Translations under genes and position numbers: made by a program | The notes under the pieces: model-generated | Seen by the model: only the letters and a program-made list of their open reading frames with translations | Told to the model about the DNA's origin: nothing | Database searches by the model: none | In this document: positions 1 through 8,129 of the stretch, in pieces | How the letters are laid out: each line of letters begins with the position of its first letter | How positions within the stretch are numbered: position 1 is the stretch's first letter | Virus record (IMG/VR): IMGVR_UViG_3300030099_006284 | Location: 1-23,903 of that record | Direction: 5' to 3' (one strand) | Length of the DNA: 23,903 bases | Source: a virus

Positions 1-1
1 A

Positions 2-76
2 GTTTCAGGTCAAATCAAAAGAGGAACAGCAGCAGGACACTTCTCTGATATCCAGAAGAAGAACCCGAGGAAATAA
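2..76 (+). CDS. C-terminal end of an upstream phage gene (partial)
   Basis: The frame starting at base 2 is open for 24 codons and ends at TAA 74-76. The fragment is basic and polar and ends in QKKNPRK. The stop lies 3 bases before the ATG of the next gene, and the GAGG that serves that gene (67-70) lies inside this fragment, which is the usual coupled arrangement in a late operon. The gene upstream of a giant internal virion protein is often another internal virion protein, but too little is left to identify it. The other frames close early. Confidence 0.55.
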   Translation, partial: VSGQIKRGTAAGHFSDIQKKNPRK

Positions 77-79
77 TGT

Positions 80-3000
80 ATGGCAACACCTGATGAAATA
101 AATAAACTAAAGTATGATGATAAGTTATCATATGATTTTATTCTTGAAGCGCAAGGCCTCGAGGTAGCTGATAAGTTTTTGCAAGATAAACTAGTCGAAT
201 ATCAAAAGCAAGAGGCTGCAGTTATTTTACAGGATGCAAAGTTAAAAGCTGAAGAAGATAAAAAGAAAGGTGTAGAACCATCTGAAACACCATCACTTAT
301 TTTAACACCTGAACAGCAAAAATCTGCTCGTAGAGCTATTGATGACTATTTGGAAAGAGTAGGAGCACCAAGGCAAGAACTACCTGGTATTCCACCATCG
401 ACTGCACAGCAAATACCGATGGAAGATGTCATATTGCAAAGAAGGACCAGAATACCTACACCTGCACAAATACAAACACAAGCAGAACTTGGACAAGCAG
501 ACATAAAACAACAAGGACTAAATCTTGGTATGCCAAGCGGCCTTGGTTTAAAACGCACAATGAAAAGGTTAATCATTCAAGAATGGGAAAAAGAGAATGG
601 ACCTTTAGCTGACCGACTAGAAGCTGAACAAGCAATATTAGATTTAGAGTTTGACCAACTAGCAGAACAAAGAGCTGCAATGTTTCCTACAGCCGAACAG
701 TTTGCAACAGATAAAATACAAGGTGAGTATGGTGTAAGCAGACCAAGACAAGCAGGTAATCCATTTCAATCACCACCTACACCAAGAATAGTGCCAAGAA
801 GTATTGACCCTACAGGTAATGTTGGTGGTAGTTTATTGCAAGACCCAGAAAGCGTTAGAGAAATGGGTTTGCTTGATGCATTTATTGAAAGTGTAAAACC
901 TCAGACTATTATGACAGCCGAAGAAGTTCGAGTGCAAGATGCACAAAAAGAACAGTTGCAACAACAGTTTATAATGGAAGTCAGAAATACAGCACCTGGT
1001 TATAAAGATATTAGAGGCCTTGACCAATCAGCAAGATTACAAAGATTATCAGCAGAAGAAGCAAGGATAAGACAACTATTCAGTGATTTTTACTTTAGAA
1101 ACTATGACGAAAACTATAAGTCGTTTAGAAAAGCAGGTGTAGAAGAAAATGCAGCACAAACATCAGCAAAATCAAATGCTATTGCATTGACAAGAGAACA
1201 GATAGCTTTGATACCGGATGCACCAAAATATAATGTCATTAGACAAGAAATGGCAGAAAAATATGGACGAATGGCACAAATAACAGAAGGTGAGTATAGT
1301 CCATTTGTTATCAAAGATGTTATAACAGAAACTGCCATTACAGAAGGCTCACAACTTCTGAAAGATATGACAACAGAACCGACACCATTTACTGGTGAGA
1401 TTACAGAAAGTATTGGTATGACTGTAATCAGAAACATCAACCTACCTTTCAGACTTGTGTTAAATCCAATCGAAGAAGCTGGTGAAAATATATTTACTGA
1501 ACAAGGTAAAGCTGGTCAGAATGTTGGTGATAGTTTTTATGATGTTGCAACCATTGATTTAACAGAAGAAGTATCAGGCTTTTTACCAACAATGGATGCA
1601 TATTTAAAAGAAGTTGCTGTTGAAAATGCAAGAGGCTATGGACTTGGAAATGCATTAGCAAACTACAATCAGACAGAAAGCGGGTCAGATGGTTTGATGA
1701 TTGGTGGAACTGTTTTGGAAATGATAGTGCCTTGGGGAACATTGGCAAAAGGTAGTCAAAAACTAGCAACCACAATAATGCCACTAAATAAGATGGCAAG
1801 AGGTCTAGATTTGGCCGCAGATGCACGAGGTTTAACGAGAATAGGTCAAGCAACTGGTAATCCTAATATCTATACGGCTCTAACAGAGATTAAACCCACG
1901 ACCACTATAGGATACTTCAGTGATGTATATTCTGTTAATAACAAAATAGCATATGAAAGTGCCAGACAAATGGAGGCAGTTGATGCAGCTCGACAATATT
2001 CTTATTATCTTTCAAGAGGTGCCGATGAACAAGCTGCTGCAGTGGCTGGTAAGATGGATGCTGACAAGGTCCAAAAATCAATATTTCAACAGTTAATACC
2101 ATTAGAAGAAGCAGATGCAGCAAGACGGTTTGATGAACTAAATGGTGTTATAGATGATATTGCAAAACAAGATAGTATTTACGGAGACCAAGCAAAAATC
2201 ATAAAGCGTGAAGGTCGTATTGACTTGGCTGATGATGAAATCAGACAGTTTGGTGGTAAAGTTTCACCTGATGGCAAGCTAGGACCAATCCAAAGAGGTG
2301 GTGCTTCAACAGAACAGATAGTCGAAGCAGGTGCAGAAAGACTTTCGAAATATAATATTGAAGATTATGTTGCATTTACTGATAGAATGGCAGTGTCGAA
2401 AGAAGCATTGGCTGACCATATTGACGAAGTAAATGAGATTGTTATTAAAATGAACAAGACAGATGTTTCTGATTTTGCAGGTCTTAGACAATCACTATCA
2501 CAAAAAATGATACGACGCGACCCTGAACTTAGAAGAATATTAGATAAGTTAGATGGCGCAAATGTCAAAAGAAACAGAGGCGACTTAACAGGTCGTGGTC
2601 CTGGTGTATCAGAAACAACTGGCACTCAGCACGCTGATATTATTTTTATGGATGATGTGTTATCCAAACAAGAACAAGTATATCTTATGAACCGTGTATC
2701 AGAAGATGTTATGAGAAATCTTGTTGGTGAGCAAGGTCAAAGAGCTGCTGCTTTTCGCGTAACGCAACCGGATGCTGAAAGAGCATTAAGACCGACAGAA
2801 CTTAGGTCTGAAAGTGGTGTTGCAGAACTTGGTCAAGGTGTAGAAAGATTGACAAGAGGACAAGGTCCAATCCAACAAGGTGCATTATTAACAAAAGCAG
2901 CAGGAAACTACATAAAATCAATCACACCTGGTTATGTATCAAACACATTAAATGCCATTACACCTAGTATTGTCAGGTCAGCACCAAAAGTTGGTGTAGC

Positions 3001-5605
3001 TGCAGAAATAGGTGATGTAAGAAGAGCAGTTGATTTGGCAAATCAATCAGTAGTCAGGTTAGAAAGAGCATTACCAGAAGCAATGTCAGTTTATGGTAGA
3101 TTAACAAGAAATCCTGATGAAGCAATCTATGCAATGTTCAAACAAAGCACAATAGGCGACCCAACAATAATCTTACGAATGAGTGATGACGAAGCAAAAG
3201 CATTGTTTCAGGCAAGAAAAGCAGAAAGTATAGCACCTGATGAACAAGTGCAAATACTAAAAGGTCTCTTTCCAAACTTTAATGCACAAGATGAAGTGAG
3301 ATATCTATCAAATCCTAAGACTGTAAATAATCTAAGAGATATGGAAAAGATAGCAATGGACCTGATTGAAGAAGTGCCAAGATTAAAAACAGGTATGGTC
3401 AGTCGTGCAGGTGTAAGTGGCTTAAAACCGGTCAATACACCAGATGTTGCAAAGGTGATGTTAGCAAATATGGGTAATAATGCTGCCAAATATAGAGTTG
3501 CTGATGTCGCAAGAGCAGAGTTATCACCTCTTTCAGTTCCAGCAGCATATCGAACAAAAGATGCTGAAGAGTTTATATTCAAACAGGCACAAGACTTTCT
3601 TGAGTATGGCGACTTTCCAGAAGATTTTGTTATTAAAAATAGAGCAAATGCAGCAGGTGTAAGAGTTGTTGATGACCTTAGGGTTGCTGATGAAAGTATG
3701 CGAACAGTATTAGAAAGAAAGTTTTTAACTGTTGATGATATCAAAGATGATATTATTGACACAGCAAATCTTTTACAAGCAAAAGGTTTGGAACTCAATC
3801 TTACACCAAAACAAGTTAGAACACAGATACAATACAATATTGATGGTATCTTAGAACCTGGTTCTGGTCTTGCAATACAAGGTGTTGGTGTTCAAGAAGA
3901 GTTGGCAAAACTACGACAACTATATTCAGAACCAGAAACATTTCGTGTTGTAGGTAGTAATATTGAAGAACTGTCAAAAAACTCACCTGGTTTATTGAAC
4001 TGGACAAAACAAACATTAGGTCTGACAGCTGGTGATATAAGAAGAAGTTTTGTATCAGGTATGCTTGGTGGAAAATATTTCCCAACAACCAGATATATTA
4101 CAGAAAATGCTGGAACACAGATGGTTTTATCAGCAATCACAGCACCAGGTGCAAACAGATTATTATTAAAACCATTTACATCAAACTTTGGTATTACAGC
4201 AGCTAAAGTTAGAACATATGCAAAATCACCAGACCAAGCGCTTGAAATAATGCCAGGGACCAGATTTACATATGGTCAGGTAAATGAAGCAATGAACCGA
4301 TATAATCTTGGTTCGACACAACAGACAATAAATCTTGGTGATGTATTCTTGGAAGATATGGTCCAACAAGCAGCCAGAGAGGCAAGAACAGCACAACTTG
4401 GAAATGTGCCATACTTCAGTAAAACAGTATCAGAGGTTGCAGAGCAGTTCAAATATATAGGTAAAAATCCTGGACTAAAAGCTTCATCATCATCACCTGG
4501 TATGCGGATTGCAATGAATACTGATTACTATTTCAGAGAAAATCTATTTATTGGTGCATTACAAGATGGTAAAACCTTTGATGAAGCAGCTGAACTAGCA
4601 AGAACAGCATTCTTGGACTACGGTAATCTACCACAATGGTCAAAAGAAAGTTGGTTCCGTGGTGCATTATATTTCTCATTTACATACAGAACTGCAGTCG
4701 AAACAGCAAAAGCATTGGCATCACCAAAAGGTGCAGCAAACATAGCTCGACTAGCAAGAGCACACACTGCGATGGCCAAATATACAGGCACATATTATTA
4801 TACAGGCGACCAAGCATTACAATCACTCTTTATCACATCGCAAGAAGGTGATGAAAAGACAGAAGATATTGGTAGAGCAGTTAATCTGTATTATCGAGAC
4901 CCTTGGATGTCGCAAATGATAACAGGTGCAGAAGCATTGACATTTTTAACACAGGCAGCACAAGGCGACCCAGAGGCTAGCATATCAAGAGGATTGAATG
5001 GTATATTAGATTTTATTTATATGCCGGCTTTGGATGTTGTAAGAGACCTTGACCCTGATTTTAAGAAAGGTGTGCCACCGAAAACAATGTATCGAATATT
5101 ATTAGCACAACAATATGCAGGAAACATACCATTTTTCTTTGATGTTGATACACTGGCTGGTAATACAGAGGTTTTGGCTGGACAGGCATTTAGTTCTGAA
5201 GCACCATACTATGTTGATAGATATGACCTTGAAGTAAGACCACCCAGCAAAATGATACCTGGACAACCAACATATCAAGGTTTCCAATATCGCTTTAGAA
5301 GTAAAGAAGGTTATAATAGATTTTATCTTGACAGCCTAGTTATGACTATGGCTGGAGCAAAACGATTAGGTGATGACATTACAGGATTATTAATAGCAGC
5401 TGGACAAATACCAGAAGGCACAGAGTTCGGATACTTAGAGAATGGCAGTCCTGCATTATTCTTGCTAGGTCGTGAAACACCTATACGAGTTCCAGCGGAC
5501 TGGGAAAACTATGATAGACAAATGAGAGCACAACAGTTCAGAATAAAAGACCTTCGTAAAACATATGGAGAACCTGTAGATACAAAAGCCGGAGACCAAA
5601 AATGA
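80..5605 (+). CDS. Giant internal virion (ejection-type) protein, 1841 aa
   Basis: By far the largest gene here. It is probably a structural protein carried inside the particle and ejected with the DNA; this role is inferred from size, position and composition, not from a recognised catalytic domain. The first about 70 residues are helical and charged, and residues about 70-140 are rich in Pro, Gln and Thr. Long helical stretches alternate with apolar segments, for example around 538-558 (GGTVLEMIVPW). Near the C-terminus (about 1470-1550) is a Gly/aromatic region containing LDYGNLPQW and GALYFSFTYR, of a kind I associate with large virion proteins of aquatic podoviruses. I saw no clear lysozyme, transglycosylase or peptidase signature. 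Start: ATG at 80 with GAGG at 67-70; the ATG at 76 closes after five codons. It uses AGA, GCA and ACA codons heavily and overlaps the next gene by ATGA. Confidence 0.75.
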   Translation: MATPDEINKLKYDDKLSYDFILEAQGLEVADKFLQDKLVEYQKQEAAVILQDAKLKAEEDKKKGVEPSETPSLILTPEQQKSARRAIDDYLERVGAPRQELPGIPPSTAQQIPMEDVILQRRTRIPTPAQIQTQAELGQADIKQQGLNLGMPSGLGLKRTMKRLIIQEWEKENGPLADRLEAEQAILDLEFDQLAEQRAAMFPTAEQFATDKIQGEYGVSRPRQAGNPFQSPPTPRIVPRSIDPTGNVGGSLLQDPESVREMGLLDAFIESVKPQTIMTAEEVRVQDAQKEQLQQQFIMEVRNTAPGYKDIRGLDQSARLQRLSAEEARIRQLFSDFYFRNYDENYKSFRKAGVEENAAQTSAKSNAIALTREQIALIPDAPKYNVIRQEMAEKYGRMAQITEGEYSPFVIKDVITETAITEGSQLLKDMTTEPTPFTGEITESIGMTVIRNINLPFRLVLNPIEEAGENIFTEQGKAGQNVGDSFYDVATIDLTEEVSGFLPTMDAYLKEVAVENARGYGLGNALANYNQTESGSDGLMIGGTVLEMIVPWGTLAKGSQKLATTIMPLNKMARGLDLAADARGLTRIGQATGNPNIYTALTEIKPTTTIGYFSDVYSVNNKIAYESARQMEAVDAARQYSYYLSRGADEQAAAVAGKMDADKVQKSIFQQLIPLEEADAARRFDELNGVIDDIAKQDSIYGDQAKIIKREGRIDLADDEIRQFGGKVSPDGKLGPIQRGGASTEQIVEAGAERLSKYNIEDYVAFTDRMAVSKEALADHIDEVNEIVIKMNKTDVSDFAGLRQSLSQKMIRRDPELRRILDKLDGANVKRNRGDLTGRGPGVSETTGTQHADIIFMDDVLSKQEQVYLMNRVSEDVMRNLVGEQGQRAAAFRVTQPDAERALRPTELRSESGVAELGQGVERLTRGQGPIQQGALLTKAAGNYIKSITPGYVSNTLNAITPSIVRSAPKVGVAAEIGDVRRAVDLANQSVVRLERALPEAMSVYGRLTRNPDEAIYAMFKQSTIGDPTIILRMSDDEAKALFQARKAESIAPDEQVQILKGLFPNFNAQDEVRYLSNPKTVNNLRDMEKIAMDLIEEVPRLKTGMVSRAGVSGLKPVNTPDVAKVMLANMGNNAAKYRVADVARAELSPLSVPAAYRTKDAEEFIFKQAQDFLEYGDFPEDFVIKNRANAAGVRVVDDLRVADESMRTVLERKFLTVDDIKDDIIDTANLLQAKGLELNLTPKQVRTQIQYNIDGILEPGSGLAIQGVGVQEELAKLRQLYSEPETFRVVGSNIEELSKNSPGLLNWTKQTLGLTAGDIRRSFVSGMLGGKYFPTTRYITENAGTQMVLSAITAPGANRLLLKPFTSNFGITAAKVRTYAKSPDQALEIMPGTRFTYGQVNEAMNRYNLGSTQQTINLGDVFLEDMVQQAAREARTAQLGNVPYFSKTVSEVAEQFKYIGKNPGLKASSSSPGMRIAMNTDYYFRENLFIGALQDGKTFDEAAELARTAFLDYGNLPQWSKESWFRGALYFSFTYRTAVETAKALASPKGAANIARLARAHTAMAKYTGTYYYTGDQALQSLFITSQEGDEKTEDIGRAVNLYYRDPWMSQMITGAEALTFLTQAAQGDPEASISRGLNGILDFIYMPALDVVRDLDPDFKKGVPPKTMYRILLAQQYAGNIPFFFDVDTLAGNTEVLAGQAFSSEAPYYVDRYDLEVRPPSKMIPGQPTYQGFQYRFRSKEGYNRFYLDSLVMTMAGAKRLGDDITGLLIAAGQIPEGTEFGYLENGSPALFLLGRETPIRVPADWENYDRQMRAQQFRIKDLRKTYGEPVDTKAGDQK

Positions 5606-5928
5606 GTAAGCGTAGAAGAGACATATACAAAAAAATGCCTTGTAATAAACCTCGTCGGTCTATTAAACCTGGTAAGAAAAAGATGGTCAAAGCTTGTCAA
5701 GGTGGTAAGTCAAAAATCATACATTACGGAGCAAAAGGTTTTGGACATAATATAAATAAAGCCGCTCGAAAATCTTTTAGGGCAAGACACGGATGTGATA
5801 AGCCTGCAACAAAACGAAATAAACTCAGTGCCAGATACTGGGCTTGTAAGGACCTATGGTCCGCATCATCACCAAAGAAAACTACTGGAACGAAAGGACG
5901 AGTAGCAAAAAGGCGTAGGAGGAAATAA
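5602..5928 (+). CDS. Small basic phage protein with KSFRARHG...YWACKDLW signature, 108 aa
   Basis: Starts in the ATGA overlap with the giant virion gene, so it is probably translated by re-initiation. The N-terminus has MPCNKPRR and a KACQGGKSKIIHYG segment. The middle carries AARKSFRARHGCDKP followed by KLSARYWACKDLW, which I recognise as a recurring signature of short basic proteins of unknown function in marine phages. The last 20 residues are mostly Lys and Arg. Four cysteines (in MPCN, KACQ, HGCD and WACK) could bind a metal. The charge suggests nucleic-acid binding or packing with virion DNA, but no function is established. The stop overlaps the next start by one base (TAATG). Confidence 0.8.
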   Translation: MSKRRRDIYKKMPCNKPRRSIKPGKKKMVKACQGGKSKIIHYGAKGFGHNINKAARKSFRARHGCDKPATKRNKLSARYWACKDLWSASSPKKTTGTKGRVAKRRRRK

Positions 5929-6044
5929 TGCCAAAAGGAATAGGATACGGGAAACCGAAAAAGAAAAAGAAGCCAGCTAAGAAGCCAATGCCGAAAAGGC
6001 CAGCTAGAAAGCCAGCGAAAAAGAAGAAGCGTAAAAAAAAATGA
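5928..6044 (+). CDS. Very short, extremely lysine-rich peptide, 38 aa
   Basis: ATG at 5928 shares a base with the previous TAA; a strong AGGAGG site lies at 5917-5922. After MPKGIGYGKP the peptide is almost only Lys, Pro, Ala and Arg and ends in about eight basic residues in a row. It resembles histone-tail-like or protamine-like peptides, and binding to DNA or RNA is an inference from charge alone. It ends at TGA 6042-6044 inside the ATGA that starts the next gene. A run of nine A (6033-6041) lies immediately before the stop; a -1 slip there would fuse this peptide in frame to the next one. Confidence 0.65.
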   Translation: MPKGIGYGKPKKKKKPAKKPMPKRPARKPAKKKKRKKK

Positions 6045-6271
6045 AACGGAAAGCAAGAGCAACACTACCAGTTGGGTATGATGCACCTCCAGGTTCGGCA
6101 AGAGAACGAGCTATGAGGCGTGCAGCTCAGCTTTATAAATCAGGAAATAAACAAGCAGCATTTCGGTTGAGAGACCGGATGGAGGAGAAAGAGCGTGCCA
6201 AAAAAAGCAAAACCAAAAAAGAAAAAAACAAGCGTCGCAGAAGCATTAAGAAAAAAAGCCGCAAAAAGTAG
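6041..6271 (+). CDS. Small basic protein with short helical domain and lysine tail, 76 aa
   Basis: ATG at 6041 overlaps the previous stop as ATGA, so it is likely coupled. Residues 7-50 look like a real folded part: LPVGYDAPPGSARERAMRRA followed by a helix ending in RDRMEEKERAKK. The last 25 residues are nearly all Lys, Arg and Ser. The terminal 77 bases are read again in another frame by the next gene, so the two basic tails are encoded by the same A-rich DNA. The first part of the gene is convincing; the real 3' end is less certain because of that overlap. No function is known to me. Confidence 0.65.
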   Translation: MKRKARATLPVGYDAPPGSARERAMRRAAQLYKSGNKQAAFRLRDRMEEKERAKKSKTKKEKNKRRRSIKKKSRKK

Positions 6272-6479
6272 ATTTACAGCAGCTCAGTTGCGAAAAGTTT
6301 ATAATCGTGGTTTAGGTGCTTATGCTTCAAGCGGTTCAAGAAAAGGTATGACATCCCATCAGTGGGCAATGGCCAGAGTAAATAGTTTTTTACGAGGTGG
6401 TCCTGCTAGGAAGGTTGATATGCCAATGTTTAGAAAAAAGAAAAAGAAAAAGACTACTACAAAGAGGAAAAAGAAATGA
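6195..6479 (+). CDS. Phage protein with YNRGLGAY...QWAMARVNSFL domain (DUF5824-like), 94 aa, GTG start
   Basis: The core (about residues 27-73) reads FTAAQLRKVYNRGLGAYASS, then GSRKGMTSHQWAMARVNSFL and RGG. From memory this matches a widespread phage/virus domain of unknown function (DUF5824-like: a YNRG motif followed by QW.MARV.SFL). The Lys-rich N- and C-terminal arms flank it. The start is GTG at 6195, supported by GGAGG at 6181-6185 nine bases upstream; no ATG lies between the shine and the domain. It overlaps the preceding gene by 77 bases in a different frame, and its stop overlaps the next start as ATGA. Small size and charge suggest a DNA-associated or virion accessory role, which is inference. 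Confidence 0.75.
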   Translation: MPKKAKPKKKKTSVAEALRKKAAKSRFTAAQLRKVYNRGLGAYASSGSRKGMTSHQWAMARVNSFLRGGPARKVDMPMFRKKKKKKTTTKRKKK

Positions 6480-6535
6480 AAAATCAATGCGATTGTGAAT
6501 GTCCGTGTTGTAAGGATGGACAATGTCAAAAATAA
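6476..6535 (+). CDS. Cysteine-rich micropeptide, 19 aa
   Basis: Starts in an ATGA overlap with the previous gene and ends at TAA 6533-6535, already inside the next gene, which begins at 6523. The peptide has six cysteines in 19 residues in the order C-x-C-x-C-x-C-C and, four residues later, C (core CDCECPCCKDGQC). Such density is unlikely in a random frame and suggests a metal-binding knuckle or a redox/cross-linking peptide. It could instead be a leader that feeds ribosomes into the next gene. I do not recognise a family. The coupled start on one side and overlapping stop on the other are the best evidence that it is translated. Confidence 0.45.
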   Translation: MKNQCDCECPCCKDGQCQK

Positions 6536-6723
6536 TAGGATGGATTAACGAGAATAAAATCCGTGTAGGTTTCGTAGGTGGTGCCATAGTAATAGGTAGC
6601 ATTTGGGGAACATGCACTCTAGAACCAAATATCAATACAGGAGAAGATGATGCCATACAGTCAATACAGCCCGAAACAGAGGAAGCTGGCAGCGATAGCA
6701 CCACCGAGAAAGAAGATAACTAA
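6523..6723 (+). CDS. Small single-pass membrane protein, 66 aa
   Basis: ATG 6523 with AAGGATGGA just upstream (6511-6519); it overlaps the end of the Cys-rich peptide by 13 bases. The N-terminus (MSKIIGWINENKIR) is amphipathic and basic. Residues about 15-30 (VGFVGGAIVIGSIWGTC) form one membrane span, and the remaining 35 residues are strongly acidic (DD, E, T, S rich). This makes an N-in topology with an acidic outer tail, as in small phage membrane or lysis accessory proteins such as spanin-like components; the single Cys after the span is not a convincing lipobox. Its last 74 bases are shared with the next gene in another frame. Function unknown. Confidence 0.6.
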   Translation: MSKIIGWINENKIRVGFVGGAIVIGSIWGTCTLEPNINTGEDDAIQSIQPETEEAGSDSTTEKEDN

Positions 6724-6820
6724 AGCAGATTTATTGAAACTTAGAAAGCGTGGTGGTAAGGCCATCAATGTTAAAAGAGCAATGAAATCTGATAGAAATA
6801 AACTTAGGAAAAAATCATAG
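6650..6820 (+). CDS. Short basic protein, 56 aa, overlapping the membrane protein
   Basis: Start at ATG 6650 (an ATG also stands at 6647) with AGGAG at 6639-6643, a good distance for 6650. It begins MPYSQYSPKQRKLAAIAPPR and continues with a basic helix (ITKADLLKLRKRGGKAINVK), ending near LRKKS. The motif of Lys/Arg interleaved with Leu/Ile looks like a real amphipathic helix rather than a chance frame. It overlaps the preceding gene by 74 bases in another frame and is followed within 26 bases by the next gene. It fits the set of small basic proteins upstream; nucleic-acid or virion association is inferred. It was missed by a length cut-off of 60 residues. Confidence 0.65.
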   Translation: MPYSQYSPKQRKLAAIAPPRKKITKADLLKLRKRGGKAINVKRAMKSDRNKLRKKS

Positions 6821-6845
6821 CATATATTGTAGGAGGATAGCCGAT

Positions 6846-7289
6846 ATGCAAAGAAAACAAATCAGAAGCAGCACATCAATAGTGTTTGCTGATACAGTAA
6901 ATAATAATGCAGAGTTTGATGACGCTTGGGACAAGGCAGAATACTTTCACATACCTATCACAGCATTTGATACAGCGTATGGTGGAAATATAACATTAGA
7001 ACATATTCAATGTGTTGGTGGTGCAGGTCAGCAACCAGTAGAAGCAGATAAAGCAGCTATAGAAATCTTGATTGCCGACAACAGTTCATTTGCTGATGCA
7101 AACTTAATCGCGTTAAAAGGTGGTTTATATTCAGCTGGATTATTTGACACATCAAAACGATTAGTGCATTTCAGTATCAAAGAAGACATTTCAATAGATG
7201 AAAGCCAAAGCTTATTCTTTACTATTAAATGTCCATCAGGTGATGCATTTACTTGCACTGGAGCAACAATAACAGTATCACAATCATAA
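6846..7289 (+). CDS. Probable virion surface/head-decoration-type protein, 147 aa
   Basis: Strong TAGGAGGATAG ribosome site at 6830-6840, ATG 6846. The sequence is rich in beta-forming and small polar residues with short strands (EYFHIPITAFD, GGNITLEHIQCVGG, LVHFSIKEDISI, SLFFTIKCPSG) and ends in CTGATITVSQS, as expected of a compact beta-sandwich virion protein. It has the same length and the same ribosome-site sequence as the next gene, so the two may be paralogues or partners. The place between the ejection protein and the tail fibre points to a tail or capsid appendage. No family recognised; the structural role is an inference. Confidence 0.65.
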   Translation: MQRKQIRSSTSIVFADTVNNNAEFDDAWDKAEYFHIPITAFDTAYGGNITLEHIQCVGGAGQQPVEADKAAIEILIADNSSFADANLIALKGGLYSAGLFDTSKRLVHFSIKEDISIDESQSLFFTIKCPSGDAFTCTGATITVSQS

Positions 7290-7316
7290 AATAATGCATA
7301 CCTCGCGAAGCCGGTG

Positions 7317-7331
7317 TAGGAGGATAGTATG
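7317..7331 (+). promoter_or_regulatory. Ribosome-site 15-mer TAGGAGGATAGTATG, shared with the methyltransferase gene
   Basis: The 15 bases ending in the ATG of the gene at 7329 recur exactly, on the minus strand, at 11954-11940 for the methyltransferase. The core TAGGAGGATAG also precedes the gene at 6846 (6830-6840). It gives a perfect AGGAGG with five bases to the start. Confidence 0.7.
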
Positions 7332-7772
7332 CCAAAACAAGGTTCGTTCGTTCATCGAACGATTAAAACAGGATTAAGTGTCGCGTATGGCACTAGTTTT
7401 TCAACAGGAACAACAGTATTTTTAAACTTATTATCAGCTGATAGTAATGCAGGATACAGCCCACCAGGAAAACCAGGTGATGCATTCCAAGGTTCATTAC
7501 AGTTGGTAAGAATAAGAGGCCAAGCGGCGGGAGGTGCAACGCAGATTACATTGAAAGGCACTTGGGATAGTTCGGGAAAGGAGTTGATTATAGCTCCAAC
7601 GACTGTCGCATTAACCGCCGACCAGTTAGATGTTGATGGCTCAGGCCAACATTCTACTACATTACTTATTGATGCTTATGTGGCCAATGATACTGATACA
7701 CTTTACTTATGGGTAAAAGCAGATGCAGGAACATTCACGGTCTCGGAGTATGAAATAACTTGGGTGGAGTAG
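7329..7772 (+). CDS. Probable virion surface/appendage protein, 147 aa
   Basis: ATG 7329 directly follows TAGGAGGATAGT (7317-7328). Beta-rich and Gly/Ser/Thr-rich, with a segment SADSNAGYSPPGKPGDAF, strands LQLVRIRGQ and QITLKGTWDSS, and a C-terminal strand FTVSEYEITWVE. The even spacing of strands and absence of catalytic-looking motifs suggest a jelly-roll type surface protein like those decorating heads or tails. It is exactly as long as the preceding protein. Both end in a run of Thr/Ser/Val strand. Its stop is three bases from the next ATG, so translation is likely coupled. Function inferred from context only. Confidence 0.65.
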   Translation: MPKQGSFVHRTIKTGLSVAYGTSFSTGTTVFLNLLSADSNAGYSPPGKPGDAFQGSLQLVRIRGQAAGGATQITLKGTWDSSGKELIIAPTTVALTADQLDVDGSGQHSTTLLIDAYVANDTDTLYLWVKADAGTFTVSEYEITWVE

Positions 7773-7775
7773 GAT

Positions 7776-8060
7776 ATGAGCAGAATAAACTACCCATCAC
7801 CATATGTTATTACAAAGGACCGAGTTGGTTCTGATTTAACATTCGAAAATCTTACTGGACAAGTTAATGGTTCAAGAACGACCTTTACATTAAATGAAGC
7901 TGCAGATACAGATAGAATATTCGTTTATTATAACGGTTTGTTGTCCCAGATAGATATTACTGGCACAACAGAGACAAGCTTTACATTAGGATTTACACCA
8001 CTGGTGGGTGATACATTACAAGTCATTTATTCGGTAAAAGGAAATCCTATTGAAAGTTAG
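7776..8060 (+). CDS. Small beta-rich tail-fibre-like domain protein, 94 aa
   Basis: Follows the previous stop by three bases, with GGTGGAG just upstream. Residues about 25-90 carry the pattern GSRTTFTLNEAADTDRIFVY then YNGLL, TSFTLGFTP and GDTLQVIYS. This resembles the single domain seen in many aquatic phage tail fibres, in which a predicted strand pair is followed by V.(Y)NG(L/V), a Y/F..T region, and a final D.(L/I).V.YS strand. The same layout appears at the C-terminus of the tail fibre encoded next (FVMAFKNGLLQRK ... DELEVRSLA). It is therefore probably a stand-alone appendage or fibre-adaptor module. Confidence 0.65.
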   Translation: MSRINYPSPYVITKDRVGSDLTFENLTGQVNGSRTTFTLNEAADTDRIFVYYNGLLSQIDITGTTETSFTLGFTPLVGDTLQVIYSVKGNPIES

Positions 8061-8129
8061 TAAAGTTGAGTTTATTTATTACCGTGCATTTCGCACACTT
8101 TCTATATAGCGCAAAATAGGAGATTAACT

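Noticed and set aside
3208-3837. 209-codon minus-strand frame inside the giant virion gene
   Set aside because: Opposite-strand shadow: composition rich in Ser, Thr and Phe from reverse reading of AGA/GCA/ACA codons, no ribosome site, and many similar frames occur along the same gene.
8060-8129. Promoter or terminator between the 94-residue gene and the fibre
   Set aside because: A GTGC/GCAC stem of four pairs and a TATATA without a -35 at a good distance; too weak to call.
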